64,000 nt of DNA, from contig NZ_MJBI02000001.1 of assembly GCF_002742385.2 (NCBI RefSeq), positions 248,001 to 312,000 of the forward strand, given 5' to 3'. The notes below the pieces were generated by a model. The model worked only from the letters and a program-made list of their open reading frames with translations. It did not search any database and was not told where the DNA came from. The stretch comes from Macrococcoides goetzii. Its GTDB lineage: Bacteria > Bacillota > Bacilli > Staphylococcales > Staphylococcaceae. Every line of letters starts with the position of its first letter. The stretch's first letter is position 1. This document shows positions 36,611 through 48,366 of this stretch, piece by piece. The translations under genes and the position numbers were made by a program.

Positions 36611-38914
36611 TTGGGTGTAGTTGTTGTATTACTTGTATTAGCAGGAATACTTTCATCTTATTCTATCGTTATTACAATCTTTTTAATAATAATTTCCTGT
36701 ATAATCATATTTCAAAAGCAGCTACAAAAATGGTTATTAATTTTTTTGGCTGCATTTTTAATTGCGTTTTATTTTTATAATATGTATGATTTTAAACGTG
36801 AAAAACTGCCATTTGATTTTGAGCCGAAAGTCAGTAAAACAGGTGAGTTCAGATTTTCAGATGATTTAAAAATTGACGGCAATTTACTGATGGGATCATT
36901 AACATTACAACAGGAAGAATATCAATTTTTCTACAAGATAAACAATGAAGCTGAAAAAGAACGATTACAAATGATGCGTTTAACATTTCTAAGTTGTTCA
37001 GCTCAAATGAGTTTTCAACATATTCTACCAAATACTAATTTTACAGGTTTCCATTATGATGCCTATCTCTATTATGCACATAAAAAAGGTAGCTTAAAGC
37101 TAACAAACGTTGACTGGCCAAATTGTTCTTATCAAGATTTAAATATGATTGAACATATTCAGAAATATAGAAAAGATGTTGCTTTAGCAATGTATCAATC
37201 CAATATAGTTTATAAGGGATATTTAATCGCTTTAACGTTAGGTGACACATCATACTTAAATAAAGATGAGATGTCCTTACTTAAAACACTAGGTATTTAT
37301 CATCTTTATGCCATCAGTGGGAGTCACGTTGCACTGATATCAGTACAGTTCTATTTTGTTTTACGGAGATTAAATGTTCCAATAATAGTGTGTAAAATGA
37401 TGATGCTAATGTTGCTACCTATGTATATGATTTTTACCGGTAGCCAACCGTCTGTTTGGAGGTCCACTATTTTTATTTTGCTGATCTTATTTAATCCAGG
37501 TCGAAAGACGCAGCTCACCGATCTTTTATCGCTCACATTTATACTAAATTTAATATATGATCCTTTTACAGTTTATGATATTGGATTTCAACTATCTTAT
37601 GTTATATGTTTTAGTTTTTTGCTTATCTTACCGTTATATAATGAAAAATCAAAGCTTTTTCAATTTTTCCTCATTAACTTTATCTCACAATTAGCAACAA
37701 TTCCAATTCTTTTCTATCATTTTAATAACAATTATTTAATCGGTATGTTGACAAATATTTTTTTCATACCACTATTTACTTTTATTATCTTTCCGATTTG
37801 TACGCTCATCCTATTATTATATATGTTAAACATCCATATCAATTGGTTAAATCAATGGGTAGATGGTTCTTTTATATTGAATGACATGTTAACAAAATTT
37901 TTTACGCAGTTTTCCAGAGTCGAAATTATATTAGAACAACAGCATATATTCATTTATGTATTGATGTTTATTGCTTTATCGTTACTATTTAGCAAATTAA
38001 AAAGTTATAAAGGTTTAAGCATTGCATTGTTGCTAATTTTATTAATATTTACAAATAAAAATATTAAAGAAAATAATAATTATGTTCACTTTCTGGATGT
38101 TGGTCAAGGTGATGCATTTATTCTTGAGCTAGGTAGAAAGACGATAATGATTGATACTGGAGGAAAGCTGGATTTTAGCAAACATTGGGAAAGACGCAGC
38201 AATGCACAAAGTATAAGTGACAAGGTAACGATACCTTTCTTAAAATACCGAGGTATTTCTAAGATTGATGAGCTTATTTTGACGCATCCTGATGCTGATC
38301 ACTTTGGAGAATCTGAAAATTTAATAATGGCAGGGATGGTTGAGCGCATTATTTTAAATCCTAAAGCACATGGCAGTGAAAAGTATAAGAAGGTAATTCG
38401 TTTAGCACAATTAAAGGGTATAGCATTGATTGATGTGAATAATTATTTACATGAAGCGCAAATTCAGTTCGTGCGTCAAAATGAGAATAATAACAAGAAT
38501 GTTTCTTTAAGATTTTTATCTGCAGGTCAAACTGGAGAAGAGAATGATGACAGTATCGTTGTGTTTTTAAAACACGATAAACCCGGAAGAAATATATTAT
38601 TTTTAGGTGATTTAAGTAAAGACTATGAAGATGAAATCTTAAGTCAGATCGATGATGCTATAGATATAGTGAAAATTGGTCATCACGGAAGTAGAACGAG
38701 CACAAGTGAAACTTTACTTAGCCGACATCCTAAATTTGCAATTATTTCTGCGGGTCGGCATAATCGATTTAAACACCCTCATAATGAAACTGTAACTGCT
38801 TTAATCAATAACGATATCAAAATTTTTAATACACAGAAAGATGGAAGAATAACTATTGATTTAGATAGAGGGATTGTTCAGACACAGTATCAAACATTAT
38901 TTCATGATAAATAA
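36611..38914 (+). CDS. comEC: DNA uptake channel protein ComEC/Rec2
   Basis: A 767-residue polytopic protein. Membrane helices near the N-terminus are followed by an OB-like region, then the Competence domain of many helices (YHLYAISGSHVALIS, TGSQPSVWRSTIFILL), then a C-terminal metallo-beta-lactamase domain (FLDVGQGDAFILELGRKTIMIDTGG, THPDADHFGE, KIGHHGSRTS). It forms the channel through which single-stranded DNA enters the cell. The start is TTG 36611 after AGGAGG. The frame is intact, so the strain may be transformable in principle. Confidence 0.94.
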   Translation: MGVVVVLLVLAGILSSYSIVITIFLIIISCIIIFQKQLQKWLLIFLAAFLIAFYFYNMYDFKREKLPFDFEPKVSKTGEFRFSDDLKIDGNLLMGSLTLQQEEYQFFYKINNEAEKERLQMMRLTFLSCSAQMSFQHILPNTNFTGFHYDAYLYYAHKKGSLKLTNVDWPNCSYQDLNMIEHIQKYRKDVALAMYQSNIVYKGYLIALTLGDTSYLNKDEMSLLKTLGIYHLYAISGSHVALISVQFYFVLRRLNVPIIVCKMMMLMLLPMYMIFTGSQPSVWRSTIFILLILFNPGRKTQLTDLLSLTFILNLIYDPFTVYDIGFQLSYVICFSFLLILPLYNEKSKLFQFFLINFISQLATIPILFYHFNNNYLIGMLTNIFFIPLFTFIIFPICTLILLLYMLNIHINWLNQWVDGSFILNDMLTKFFTQFSRVEIILEQQHIFIYVLMFIALSLLFSKLKSYKGLSIALLLILLIFTNKNIKENNNYVHFLDVGQGDAFILELGRKTIMIDTGGKLDFSKHWERRSNAQSISDKVTIPFLKYRGISKIDELILTHPDADHFGESENLIMAGMVERIILNPKAHGSEKYKKVIRLAQLKGIALIDVNNYLHEAQIQFVRQNENNNKNVSLRFLSAGQTGEENDDSIVVFLKHDKPGRNILFLGDLSKDYEDEILSQIDDAIDIVKIGHHGSRTSTSETLLSRHPKFAIISAGRHNRFKHPHNETVTALINNDIKIFNTQKDGRITIDLDRGIVQTQYQTLFHDK

Positions 38915-38938
38915 AAAAAGCGGTGATTTCACCGCCTT
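38911..38938 (-). terminator. Terminator of yqzM (minus strand)
   Basis: GCGGTGA-TT-TCACCGC hairpin. On the minus strand it is followed by CTTTTTTTATT. On the plus strand the run after the stem is A-rich, so it mainly serves yqzM. Confidence 0.75.
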
Positions 38939-38945
38939 AAAAAAA

Positions 38946-39080
38946 TTATTTCGCTACTAAGTCGAAAATTTGAGCAATAATATAAATTGTTGCGAATCCG
39001 CCAAAGCCAATTAAAAATGCATAGCCTGAGTCTTGAACGTCATTGTTTTTAGATTGTGTATTTTTTTCGAAATGATTCAT
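38946..39080 (-). CDS. yqzM: YqzM family small membrane protein
   Basis: A 44-residue protein, MNHFEKNTQSKNNDVQDSGY and then a single hydrophobic helix AFLIGFGGFATIYIIAQIF. It resembles B. subtilis YqzM in length, the N-terminal pattern NxFEKNxQSK and location between comEC and holA. A GGGGG tract precedes ATG 39080; an ATG 5 bases further upstream runs at once into TGA. Function unknown. Confidence 0.88.
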   Translation of the reverse strand: MNHFEKNTQSKNNDVQDSGYAFLIGFGGFATIYIIAQIFDLVAK

Positions 39081-39177
39081 GTCATAAACCCCCTACTTTT
39101 CTATCTATTTAAGTATATGATAATGAACGGAAAAAAGCTATAATGAAATTAAGATTTTTACGTTAGGAGTGCTCATA

Positions 39178-40146
39178 ATGAGTCACATTTATTTAGTCTA
39201 TGGGAGTACAAAACCGTTAGTTGAAGATAAAGTTGATAAAATTATCCATCAATATATCGATGAACAGGATGATTTTAACTTTAGTCGATATGATCTACAG
39301 GAAACACCATTTGAAGTGATTGCTGAAGATGCGATGACTTTACCATTTTTGAGTGACCAGAAAGTGATTGTAATCAACAATAGTTTTATTTTTACAGGTG
39401 AAAAATTAAAAATCGCACATGAAATTAATTTAGATAAAGTAGTGGATTTTCTCGAAAAGTATGAGGGACCTAACATTGTCATCTTTAAAGTGCTACAGGA
39501 TAAATTAGATGAGCGAAAGAAAATTGTTAAACGCATTAAGAAATTGCATACAACTGAGAAAATAGAACCGCTAGATGAAAATGGGATGAAACAGCTGATT
39601 AAAAAGCGTTTCAATGAACAGTTTAAAGATATTAAAGCGGATGCATTAGACGAGATGATACATCTTACAGGACTCAATTACAGTAACGTTGTAAAAGAGA
39701 TGGACAAATTAGTATTATTTATTGGAGATAATCCAGTCATTACGAAGAAAGATGTCACTGAAGTTGTGAGTAGAAGTCTAGAGCAAAATGTCTTTTTACT
39801 CACTGACTTTATCGCTAAAGGTGATAAGAAAAGAGCAGTTCATTTATTGAAAGATTTGATTAATATGAAAGAAGAACCGATTAAACTCCTGGCATTGATA
39901 AGTAGTCAGTATCGATTGTTCTATCAGGTGAAAATATTATCACAAAAAGGATTTAGTGAAGCACAGATAGCGAAACAAGTAAAAGTGCATCCATATCGAG
40001 TGAAACTAGCATTACGTAAAGTAAGGTCGATGGATTTGAAACAACTACTAAATATCATGAAAGAATGTGCTGTTACAGACTATGCGTTAAAATCCAGTTA
40101 TCTCGATAAAGTATTGATACTAGAATTGTTTATCTTAAAAATATAA
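39178..40146 (+). CDS. holA: DNA polymerase III subunit delta
   Basis: A 322-residue clamp-loader subunit starting MSHIYLVYGSTKPLVEDKV. It has YDLQETPFEVIAEDAMTLPFL, RSLEQNVFLLTDFIAKGDKKRA and LLALISSQYRLFYQVKIL. It opens the beta clamp together with tau and delta-prime. GGAG lies eight bases before ATG 39178. It converges on rpsT. Confidence 0.93.
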   Translation: MSHIYLVYGSTKPLVEDKVDKIIHQYIDEQDDFNFSRYDLQETPFEVIAEDAMTLPFLSDQKVIVINNSFIFTGEKLKIAHEINLDKVVDFLEKYEGPNIVIFKVLQDKLDERKKIVKRIKKLHTTEKIEPLDENGMKQLIKKRFNEQFKDIKADALDEMIHLTGLNYSNVVKEMDKLVLFIGDNPVITKKDVTEVVSRSLEQNVFLLTDFIAKGDKKRAVHLLKDLINMKEEPIKLLALISSQYRLFYQVKILSQKGFSEAQIAKQVKVHPYRVKLALRKVRSMDLKQLLNIMKECAVTDYALKSSYLDKVLILELFILKI

Positions 40147-40173
40147 AAAAGCGACCCTCAGGTCGCTTTTTTT
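40145..40173. terminator. Bidirectional terminator between holA and rpsT
   Basis: AAAAAAGCGACC-CTCA-GGTCGCTTTTTTT, with T runs on both strands. Confidence 0.92.
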
Positions 40174-40180
40174 ATAAATA

Positions 40181-40429
40181 TTATTTGTTACGCATAACTT
40201 GTGATTTTAAACGGTCAGCTTTGTTAGCGTGGATTAAGTTGCTTTTCGCAGCTTTATCAATCTTTTTAACAGCTACTTGTACTAATTCTGATTTATTGTC
40301 AGCGTTGTTTTCAATTGCCGCTTTTGCATTTTTCACAGCAGAACGCATATCATTCTTTTGAGAAATGTTTGCTTGTTGTGCTTTATTGTTAGTTGTAACA
40401 CGTTTGATTGCAGATTTAATGTTTGGCAT
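40181..40429 (-). CDS. rpsT: 30S ribosomal protein S20
   Basis: An 82-residue basic protein, MPNIKSAIKRVTTNNKAQQANI ... HANKADRLKSQVMRNK, typical S20. AGGAGGTGA precedes ATG 40429. It is on the minus strand between holA and lepA, as in other Bacillales. Confidence 0.97.
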   Translation of the reverse strand: MPNIKSAIKRVTTNNKAQQANISQKNDMRSAVKNAKAAIENNADNKSELVQVAVKKIDKAAKSNLIHANKADRLKSQVMRNK

Positions 40430-40489
40430 AATGTCACCTCCTAGAAATGTCTTGCACTTAAAATAGATATTTTGATTGCAACAAGAAAT

Positions 40490-40518
40490 ATTTTATCAAA
40501 TTCAGACAGTATATGCAA
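40490..40518 (-). promoter_or_regulatory. Promoter of rpsT
   Basis: On the minus strand TTGCAT (40518-40513), a 17-bp spacer and TAAAAT (40495-40490). The leader is about 55 nt. Confidence 0.65.
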
Positions 40519-40538
40519 TCTATATTTTTTAAAACTCA

Positions 40539-40567
40539 TTGAACAACTGTATAAGAGTTGTTATAAT
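40539..40567 (+). promoter_or_regulatory. Promoter of lepA
   Basis: TTGAAC (40539-40544), 17 bp and TATAAT (40562-40567). This also argues against starting the lepA protein at 40539. Confidence 0.75.
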
Positions 40568-40604
40568 CAAATATACGTACAATTTAAGAAAGTTGGGCAA
40601 AAAG

Positions 40605-42428
40605 ATGAATAATGAACAGCGTTTAAGCCGTCAGGAAAAAATAAGAAACTTCTCTATTATTGCGCATATCGATCATGGGAAATCGACTTTAGCAGATAGA
40701 ATTTTAGAAAATACAAAATCTGTTGCTTCACGAGAGATGAAATCTCAATTGCTGGATTCTATGGATCTAGAGCGTGAACGTGGGATAACAATTAAACTGA
40801 ACGCAGTACAATTAAATTATACAGCAAAAGATGGAGAAACATATATTTTCCATTTAATAGATACACCAGGACATGTCGATTTTACCTATGAAGTATCACG
40901 AAGTTTAGCGGCATGTGAAGGAGCTATATTGGTAGTTGATGCAGCCCAAGGTATCGAGGCACAGACATTAGCAAACGTTTATTTAGCTCTAGATAATGAT
41001 TTAGAATTATTACCTGTTATTAATAAAATAGATTTACCTGCTGCTGAACCTGAACGTGTGCGTCAGGAAATTGAAGATGTGATTGGCTTGGATGCAAGTG
41101 AGGCAGTACTTGCTTCAGCTAAGGCAAATATCGGTATTGAGGAAATCTTAGAACAAATCGTTGAAAAAGTTCCAGCACCTATGGGCGATCCTGAAGCGCC
41201 ATTAAAAGCTTTAATCTTTGATAGTGCATTTGATGCCTATCGCGGTGTAATCTCATCAATACGTATTATTGATGGCACTGTTAAAGCTGGAGATAAAATT
41301 AAAATGATGTCTACAGGTAAAACATTTGATGTGGTAGAAGTTGGAATCAATACACCGAAACAATTGCCTGTTTCTGAATTAACGGTCGGTGATGTAGGTT
41401 ATATTGCAGCTTCAATTAAGAATGTTGCAGATTCAAGTGTAGGGGATACTATTACTTTAGCGGATAATCCAGCAGATGAACCCCTACAAGGTTATAAAAA
41501 GATGAATCCAATGGTATTCTGTGGTATTTATCCAATTGATACTGGACGATACAATGATTTAAGAGAAGCATTAGAGAAACTCCAATTAAATGATGCTTCT
41601 TTAGAATTTGAAGCTGAAACTTCTCAAGCTTTAGGTTTTGGTTTCCGTGTTGGTTTCTTAGGATTATTACATATGGAAATTATTCAGGAACGTATTGAAC
41701 GTGAATTCGGCATTGAGTTAATTGCAACAGCTCCATCTGTTATTTACAAGTGTGAAATGACAGATAAGAGTGAAGTAATTGTAGATAATCCTTCAAAAAT
41801 GCCAGACCCTCAAAAGATTGATAAAATTTATGAACCATATGTAAAAGCGAGTATTATGGTACCGAATGATTATGTCGGTTCCGTAATGGAATTATGCCAA
41901 AGAAAACGTGGTAACTTTCAGACGATGGACTACATGGACGATATTCGTGTAAATATCATCTATGAAATTCCATTATCAGAAGTCGTATTCGATTTCTTTG
42001 ATCAGTTAAAATCAAATACTAAAGGATATGCCTCTTTTGATTATGAATTAATTGGCTATCAGGAAAGTCGCTTAGTGAAGATGGATATCTTACTCAATGG
42101 TGAAAGTGTCGATGCTTTAAGTTTCATCGTACATAGAGACTTTGCCTATGAACGTGGTAAAGTTATTGTAGAGAAACTCAAAACTTTAATTCCACGTCAA
42201 CAATTTGAAGTGCCTGTTCAAGCTGCTATCGGACAAAAAATTGTTGCACGTACAAATATTAAATCAATCGGTAAAAACGTACTAGCTAAATGTTACGGTG
42301 GGGATATCTCACGTAAGCGTAAACTTTTAGAAAAACAAAAAGCCGGTAAAGCAAAGATGAAGGCAGTAGGTTCTGTGGAAATTCCACAAGATGCATTCCT
42401 AGCTGTGTTAAAAATGGACGAAGAATAG
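40605..42428 (+). CDS. lepA: Elongation factor 4 (LepA)
   Basis: A 607-residue translational GTPase: G1 [16 protein letters not shown]3 [13 protein letters not shown]4 [11 protein letters not shown], and the LepA C-terminal domain ending [20 protein letters not shown]. It remodels stalled or back-translocated ribosomes. I chose ATG 40605; the longer frame starts inside the promoter. The ribosome-binding site is weak. Confidence 0.96.
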   Translation: MNNEQRLSRQEKIRNFSIIAHIDHGKSTLADRILENTKSVASREMKSQLLDSMDLERERGITIKLNAVQLNYTAKDGETYIFHLIDTPGHVDFTYEVSRSLAACEGAILVVDAAQGIEAQTLANVYLALDNDLELLPVINKIDLPAAEPERVRQEIEDVIGLDASEAVLASAKANIGIEEILEQIVEKVPAPMGDPEAPLKALIFDSAFDAYRGVISSIRIIDGTVKAGDKIKMMSTGKTFDVVEVGINTPKQLPVSELTVGDVGYIAASIKNVADSSVGDTITLADNPADEPLQGYKKMNPMVFCGIYPIDTGRYNDLREALEKLQLNDASLEFEAETSQALGFGFRVGFLGLLHMEIIQERIEREFGIELIATAPSVIYKCEMTDKSEVIVDNPSKMPDPQKIDKIYEPYVKASIMVPNDYVGSVMELCQRKRGNFQTMDYMDDIRVNIIYEIPLSEVVFDFFDQLKSNTKGYASFDYELIGYQESRLVKMDILLNGESVDALSFIVHRDFAYERGKVIVEKLKTLIPRQQFEVPVQAAIGQKIVARTNIKSIGKNVLAKCYGGDISRKRKLLEKQKAGKAKMKAVGSVEIPQDAFLAVLKMDEE

Positions 42429-42433
42429 CAAAA

Positions 42434-42471
42434 AAACACGATTGTATCTTTCAAAGAGCAATCGTGTTTTC
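42434..42471 (+). terminator. Terminator after lepA
   Basis: AAAACACGATTG pairs with CAATCGTGTTTT around a 14-base loop. hemW follows 17 bp later. Confidence 0.82.
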
Positions 42472-42488
42472 ATTTTGGAGGTGGTAGC

Positions 42489-43604
42489 ATGAGGAGTTTA
42501 TATATTCATATTCCATTTTGCAATCGTATCTGTACGTATTGCGATTTCAATAAATTTTTAATTAAGAACCAACCAGTCGATGCATATCTAGATGCGCTTA
42601 TTAAAGAGCTGGGAATGATTAGTGAGAAGGAAATTTATACAGTGTTTATCGGAGGTGGGACGCCGACAGCATTATCTGGCGTACAATTAGAACGATTGCT
42701 AAAATATATTACAGATAGATTTGTAATCACGAGTGAATTTACCGTTGAAGCGAATCCTGATGAATTAACAACCGATAAAATTGCTATTATGAAACGTTAT
42801 GGTGTTAATCGTTTATCGCTTGGTGTGCAAACATTTAATAATCGTTTGTTGAAATCACTGGGTAGAACTCATGTAGAAAGTGACATTAAACGTGCTGTAG
42901 ATGAAGCGAACCGTTTAGGAATTGAGTCAGTTAGCATCGATCTGATGTATCATTTACCGACACAGACACTTGAAGAGTGTCAATACGATCTAGAACAGGC
43001 GGTTCAGCTTAATATTAATCATATTTCGAGTTACTCACTCATTTTAGAACCCAAGACACAATTTTATAACCTCTACAAAAAAGGTATGCTGCAAATGCCT
43101 GATGAGACTCTCGCCCAGGATATGTATGAATATACAATGAAATTCCTAGCAGAACATGGGTTCCATCAATATGAAATCTCAAATTATGCTAAAGGAGATT
43201 TTGAGTCAAAGCACAACAAGGTCTATTGGGAAAATAAAGAATATTACGGTGCAGGAGCTGGCAGCCATGGATACATTGACCGCAAACGTTACTATAACGT
43301 AATACCTGTCCCACATTATATTAAAGCGATGAATACGGGTAGTGCTGTTAAAGAGATTATTCCAGTAGATATTGATGCTTCGATGGAAGAATTCATGTTC
43401 TTAGGATTGAGATTGAATAAAGGCATCAACATCAATGATTTCGAGAAAAGATATGATAGAAAATTTAATGATGTTTTTGGCACTGTAGTTCAAGGTTTGC
43501 TAAAAGAAGGTCAAATCATCGTTGAGGATAACCATGTCAAACTATCTGAACAAGGTAGAATGCATGGTAACGATGTGTTCGAAAAGTTCTTATTAACTGT
43601 GTAA
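42489..43604 (+). CDS. hemW: Radical SAM heme chaperone HemW
   Basis: A 371-residue radical SAM protein with the CxxxCxxC cluster motif in FCNRICTYCDFNKF, then YTVFIGGGTPTAL and RLSLGVQTFNNRLLKSLGR. It lacks the oxidase features of HemN and is the HemW chaperone type that delivers heme to acceptor proteins. GGAGGTGG precedes ATG 42489. It ends in a terminator that overlaps the last codons. Confidence 0.93.
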   Translation: MRSLYIHIPFCNRICTYCDFNKFLIKNQPVDAYLDALIKELGMISEKEIYTVFIGGGTPTALSGVQLERLLKYITDRFVITSEFTVEANPDELTTDKIAIMKRYGVNRLSLGVQTFNNRLLKSLGRTHVESDIKRAVDEANRLGIESVSIDLMYHLPTQTLEECQYDLEQAVQLNINHISSYSLILEPKTQFYNLYKKGMLQMPDETLAQDMYEYTMKFLAEHGFHQYEISNYAKGDFESKHNKVYWENKEYYGAGAGSHGYIDRKRYYNVIPVPHYIKAMNTGSAVKEIIPVDIDASMEEFMFLGLRLNKGININDFEKRYDRKFNDVFGTVVQGLLKEGQIIVEDNHVKLSEQGRMHGNDVFEKFLLTV

Positions 43605-43630
43605 TATCACGGTTTTTAAGAACTTTTTTT
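43582..43630 (+). terminator. Terminator overlapping the 3' end of hemW
   Basis: AAAAGTTCTTA (43582-43592) pairs with TAAGAACTTTT (43617-43627). An inner AACTGTG/CACGGTT helix and a T run complete it. The left arm codes for the last residues of HemW. Confidence 0.82.
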
Positions 43631-43657
43631 CATTTTAAAAAAATTAAGTGTTATATG

Positions 43658-43686
43658 TTGACATACTTTGACCAATTTGATAAATT
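43658..43686 (+). promoter_or_regulatory. Promoter of hrcA
   Basis: TTGACA (43658-43663), 17 bp and TAAATT (43681-43686), immediately upstream of the CIRCE operator. Confidence 0.75.
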
Positions 43687-43690
43687 GTTA

Positions 43691-43717
43691 TTAGCACTTG
43701 AAGTGATAGAGTGCTAA
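43691..43717 (+). promoter_or_regulatory. CIRCE operator (HrcA binding site)
   Basis: TTAGCACTT-N9-GAGTGCTAA, one base off the perfect CIRCE inverted repeat. It lies between the promoter and the hrcA start, so HrcA should repress its own operon until heat or misfolded protein titrates GroEL. Confidence 0.97.
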
Positions 43718-43728
43718 CGAGGTGAATT

Positions 43729-44676
43729 ATGCTAACAGATAGACAATTACATTTATTAAACGTAATTGTTGAGGATTTTGTTGATAGTGGATCACCTATC
43801 GGTTCGAAGAAACTGATTGAACAACATAATCTGGATGTTAGTCCTGCTACAATTAGAGCTGAGATGAAGCGATTAGAAGATCATGGTTTAATTGAAAAAA
43901 TGCATTCTTCTAGTGGTAGAATTCCTTCAGAAGCGGGCTATAAGTTTTATGTTGAAGCGTTGCAAAAAGAATTTCCTTATGAAGAGAATTTTTTTATAGA
44001 TCAGACAAACTTTGTTGATTTTAGAATGCTCGCTAAGGATATTGCGATGGATACACAATATCTATCAATTGCAACAACAACTGAAATCGATAAACGATCA
44101 ATTTCACAGATTCATTTGACGTATTTAACACCGACTAATCTGGTATTAATTATTGTCTATGAAAATGGTAATGTTGAACATCAACAAATTTCATGGCAAG
44201 TACGTTTAACGAGACAAGAGATTGAGCGCATGAACAATTATCTAAACCAGAATTTACTTGCAATTATTGAAGGTAATATTCATTTAGATGTAAATCGAGA
44301 GGGCTTTAAACAGTTACCGCTTACGCATTTAAAATCTGAAATCGTAAAAAAAGCGCGTACAAAATCTCATACAATATATTTTGAAGGACGAGAATATTTG
44401 TATGAAATTATAGATTCTGATAATCTGAATGCTGTAAAAGAAACATTGAAATTAATTGATTCCGATGACTTACCGATTATTTTAAGTCAGGTTGAATCTG
44501 ATCATATTCAGGTAACGTTAGGCCAGGAAATTGATAAAAACTTAGAAGGCATCTCAATTGTAACTTCACCGATTCATCTCCATAATATGAATGGTAAGAT
44601 TGCGGTCATTGGACCGACACAAATGAGTTACCGAAAAGTCTTTAATAAATTAGCAAGTATTAATCACTTGTTATAA
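43729..44676 (+). CDS. hrcA: Heat-inducible transcription repressor HrcA
   Basis: A 315-residue repressor. The N-terminal winged helix is [21 protein letters not shown] ... [18 protein letters not shown]. Then come a GAF-like middle and the dimerisation end [18 protein letters not shown]. It is slightly short compared with about 325-345 in relatives. GAGGTG precedes ATG 43729. It heads hrcA-grpE-dnaK-dnaJ. Confidence 0.96.
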   Translation: MLTDRQLHLLNVIVEDFVDSGSPIGSKKLIEQHNLDVSPATIRAEMKRLEDHGLIEKMHSSSGRIPSEAGYKFYVEALQKEFPYEENFFIDQTNFVDFRMLAKDIAMDTQYLSIATTTEIDKRSISQIHLTYLTPTNLVLIIVYENGNVEHQQISWQVRLTRQEIERMNNYLNQNLLAIIEGNIHLDVNREGFKQLPLTHLKSEIVKKARTKSHTIYFEGREYLYEIIDSDNLNAVKETLKLIDSDDLPIILSQVESDHIQVTLGQEIDKNLEGISIVTSPIHLHNMNGKIAVIGPTQMSYRKVFNKLASINHLL

Positions 44677-44689
44677 GGAGGTAAATATC

Positions 44690-45274
44690 TTGTCTGAAAA
44701 ACATGAAGAACAAGCATTTGAAAAAACTGATCAAACAGATGAGTCGACTGAAGCAGTAGAACAGGATATAACTGAAACAGTTGCACCAGAAGCACCTGTT
44801 GAAGCTACTGAAGAAGATGAAACAACTGACGCACTCACTGAAACGAAAAAATCATTAGAAGCAGCAGAAGAGAAATATTTACGTCTTTATGCTGAATTTG
44901 AAAACTATAAAAAACGAACACGTGCAGAATTAGATACTGAAAGAACGTATCGTGCGCAAAGTGTACTGCGAGACATTTTACCAGCAATAGATAATATTGA
45001 ACGCGCACTTGCACAAAAAGGTGAAAGTGAAGAATTTAAATCTTTACATAAAGGTGTAGAGATGGTTTATGAAAGTCTGTTAAGTTCATTGAAAGATAAT
45101 GGGCTTGAAGTGATAGAAGCACTGTATCAACCATTTGATCCGAATTTACATCAGGCTGTAATGCAGGAACACGATGAAAGTAAGGATTCTGGAATTGTTT
45201 TGGATGAGCTTCAAAAAGGTTATAAATTAAAAGAACGTGTTTTAAGACCTTCAATGGTTAAAGTAAATGAGTAA
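44690..45274 (+). CDS. grpE: Nucleotide exchange factor GrpE
   Basis: A 194-residue protein. An acidic, low-complexity N-terminal region of about 55 residues is followed by a long coiled coil ([18 protein letters not shown]) and a beta domain ([15 protein letters not shown]). It releases ADP from DnaK. The start is TTG 44690 after AAGGAGG, 13 bp after hrcA. Confidence 0.95.
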   Translation: MSEKHEEQAFEKTDQTDESTEAVEQDITETVAPEAPVEATEEDETTDALTETKKSLEAAEEKYLRLYAEFENYKKRTRAELDTERTYRAQSVLRDILPAIDNIERALAQKGESEEFKSLHKGVEMVYESLLSSLKDNGLEVIEALYQPFDPNLHQAVMQEHDESKDSGIVLDELQKGYKLKERVLRPSMVKVNE

Positions 45275-45312
45275 TCGTTCTTAAAAATTTTAAAAAATTA
45301 ATTTTAAAATAA

Positions 45313-47154
<1,842 letters not shown>

Positions 47155-47167
47155 TAAGTAATAACAT

Positions 47168-47202
47168 AAAGTCAAAGTCAATTTATTGACTTTGGCTTTT
47201 TC
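47168..47202 (+). terminator. Hairpin terminator between dnaK and dnaJ
   Basis: AAAGTCAAAGTCAA-TTTA-TTGACTTTGGCTTT, a 14-bp stem with one T-G pair, followed by TTCTTT. It may make dnaJ expression lower than dnaK. Confidence 0.75.
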
Positions 47203-47245
47203 TTTCAGCATATTTAACTAAGTAGTAAGAAAAGGAGAATGAAAA

Positions 47246-48364
47246 GTGGCGAAAAGAGATTATTATGAAGTCCTAGGTTTACAAAAAGGTGCTTCTAAAG
47301 AAGAGATTAAACGTGCATATAAAAAACTATCAAAAAAATATCATCCGGACATCAATAAAGAAGAGGATGCAGATGTAAAGTTTAAAGAAATCGCAGAAGC
47401 ATATGAAGTATTAAGTGACGATCAGAAGAAAGCACAGTATGATCAATTTGGTCACGCAGGTATGGGCCAAGGTGCTGGATTTGGTGGTCAGGACTTTGGC
47501 GGTTTCGGTGGATTTGAAGATATCTTCAGTTCATTTTTTGGCGGTGGTGCTAGACGTGATCCGAATGCACCTCGAAAAGGTGATGACTTACAATATCAGA
47601 TGAATATATCTTTTGAAGAAGCAGTATTTGGTGCTGAAAAAGAAATATCAGTTAAAAAAGAAGTGACTTGTGATACATGTGGAGGCAGCGGTGCAAAACC
47701 AGGTACTGAAGTGCATACTTGTAAAACGTGTCATGGACGTGGTAATGTACAGGTTGAACAAAATACGCCATTTGGTCGTGTAAGAACTGAACGACCATGT
47801 CATGATTGTGGCGGTACTGGTAAAACATTTGATGAAAAATGTCATGATTGTGGCGGTACAGGTCGAGTAATTAAGACCGTTAAAATTAAAGTAACTGTTC
47901 CAGCTGGAGTTGATACTGGACAACAAATTCGTTTAGCGGGTCAAGGTGAGCCGGGTATTAATGGTGGTCCTGCTGGTGATCTATATGTCGTCTTCAAAGT
48001 TGCTGACCATGCTCATTTTGAACGTGCAGGGGAAGATATTTTCTATACATTAAACTTATCAATCGCTCAAGCAGCGCTTGGTGATGAAGTGGAAGTGCCT
48101 ACGCTTGACGGAAAAGCAAAGATTACAATTCCATCTGGAACACAAACTGGTAAACGCTTCAGATTAAAAGAAAAAGGTATTCAAAATGTACACGGCTATG
48201 GTAAGGGTGACTTATATGTCACTGTCAATGTAGTAACACCTGTGAAGATGACGAATAGACAAGCAGAATTATTAAGAGAATTTGCTGAAATAGATGGTAC
48301 GGAAATTAACGAACAACCTTCAAACTTTTTCGATAAAACAAAACGCTTCTTTAAAGGAGAATAA
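47246..48364 (+). CDS. dnaJ: Chaperone DnaJ (Hsp40)
   Basis: A 372-residue type I Hsp40. The J domain (1-70) contains YHPDINKE with HPD, then a Gly/Phe-rich region, four zinc-binding repeats ([32 protein letters not shown]) and the C-terminal substrate domain. The start is GTG 47246 after AAAGGAG. prmA follows after 2 bp. Confidence 0.97.
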   Translation: MAKRDYYEVLGLQKGASKEEIKRAYKKLSKKYHPDINKEEDADVKFKEIAEAYEVLSDDQKKAQYDQFGHAGMGQGAGFGGQDFGGFGGFEDIFSSFFGGGARRDPNAPRKGDDLQYQMNISFEEAVFGAEKEISVKKEVTCDTCGGSGAKPGTEVHTCKTCHGRGNVQVEQNTPFGRVRTERPCHDCGGTGKTFDEKCHDCGGTGRVIKTVKIKVTVPAGVDTGQQIRLAGQGEPGINGGPAGDLYVVFKVADHAHFERAGEDIFYTLNLSIAQAALGDEVEVPTLDGKAKITIPSGTQTGKRFRLKEKGIQNVHGYGKGDLYVTVNVVTPVKMTNRQAELLREFAEIDGTEINEQPSNFFDKTKRFFKGE

Positions 48365-48366
48365 TA

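Noticed and set aside
36611-38914. comEC as a decayed competence gene
   Set aside because: The frame is intact, with all domain motifs of the Competence and metallo-beta-lactamase parts present.
39249-39677. Long open frame on the minus strand opposite holA
   Set aside because: Its sequence is a Ser/Ile-rich shadow of holA, with no ribosome-binding site or family resemblance. The same applies to minus-strand frames at 21787-22275, 5565-5852 and 56556-56984.
40539-40604. N-terminal extension of LepA from 40539
   Set aside because: It overlaps the -35 and -10 of a good promoter; the 607-residue form from 40605 has the family length.
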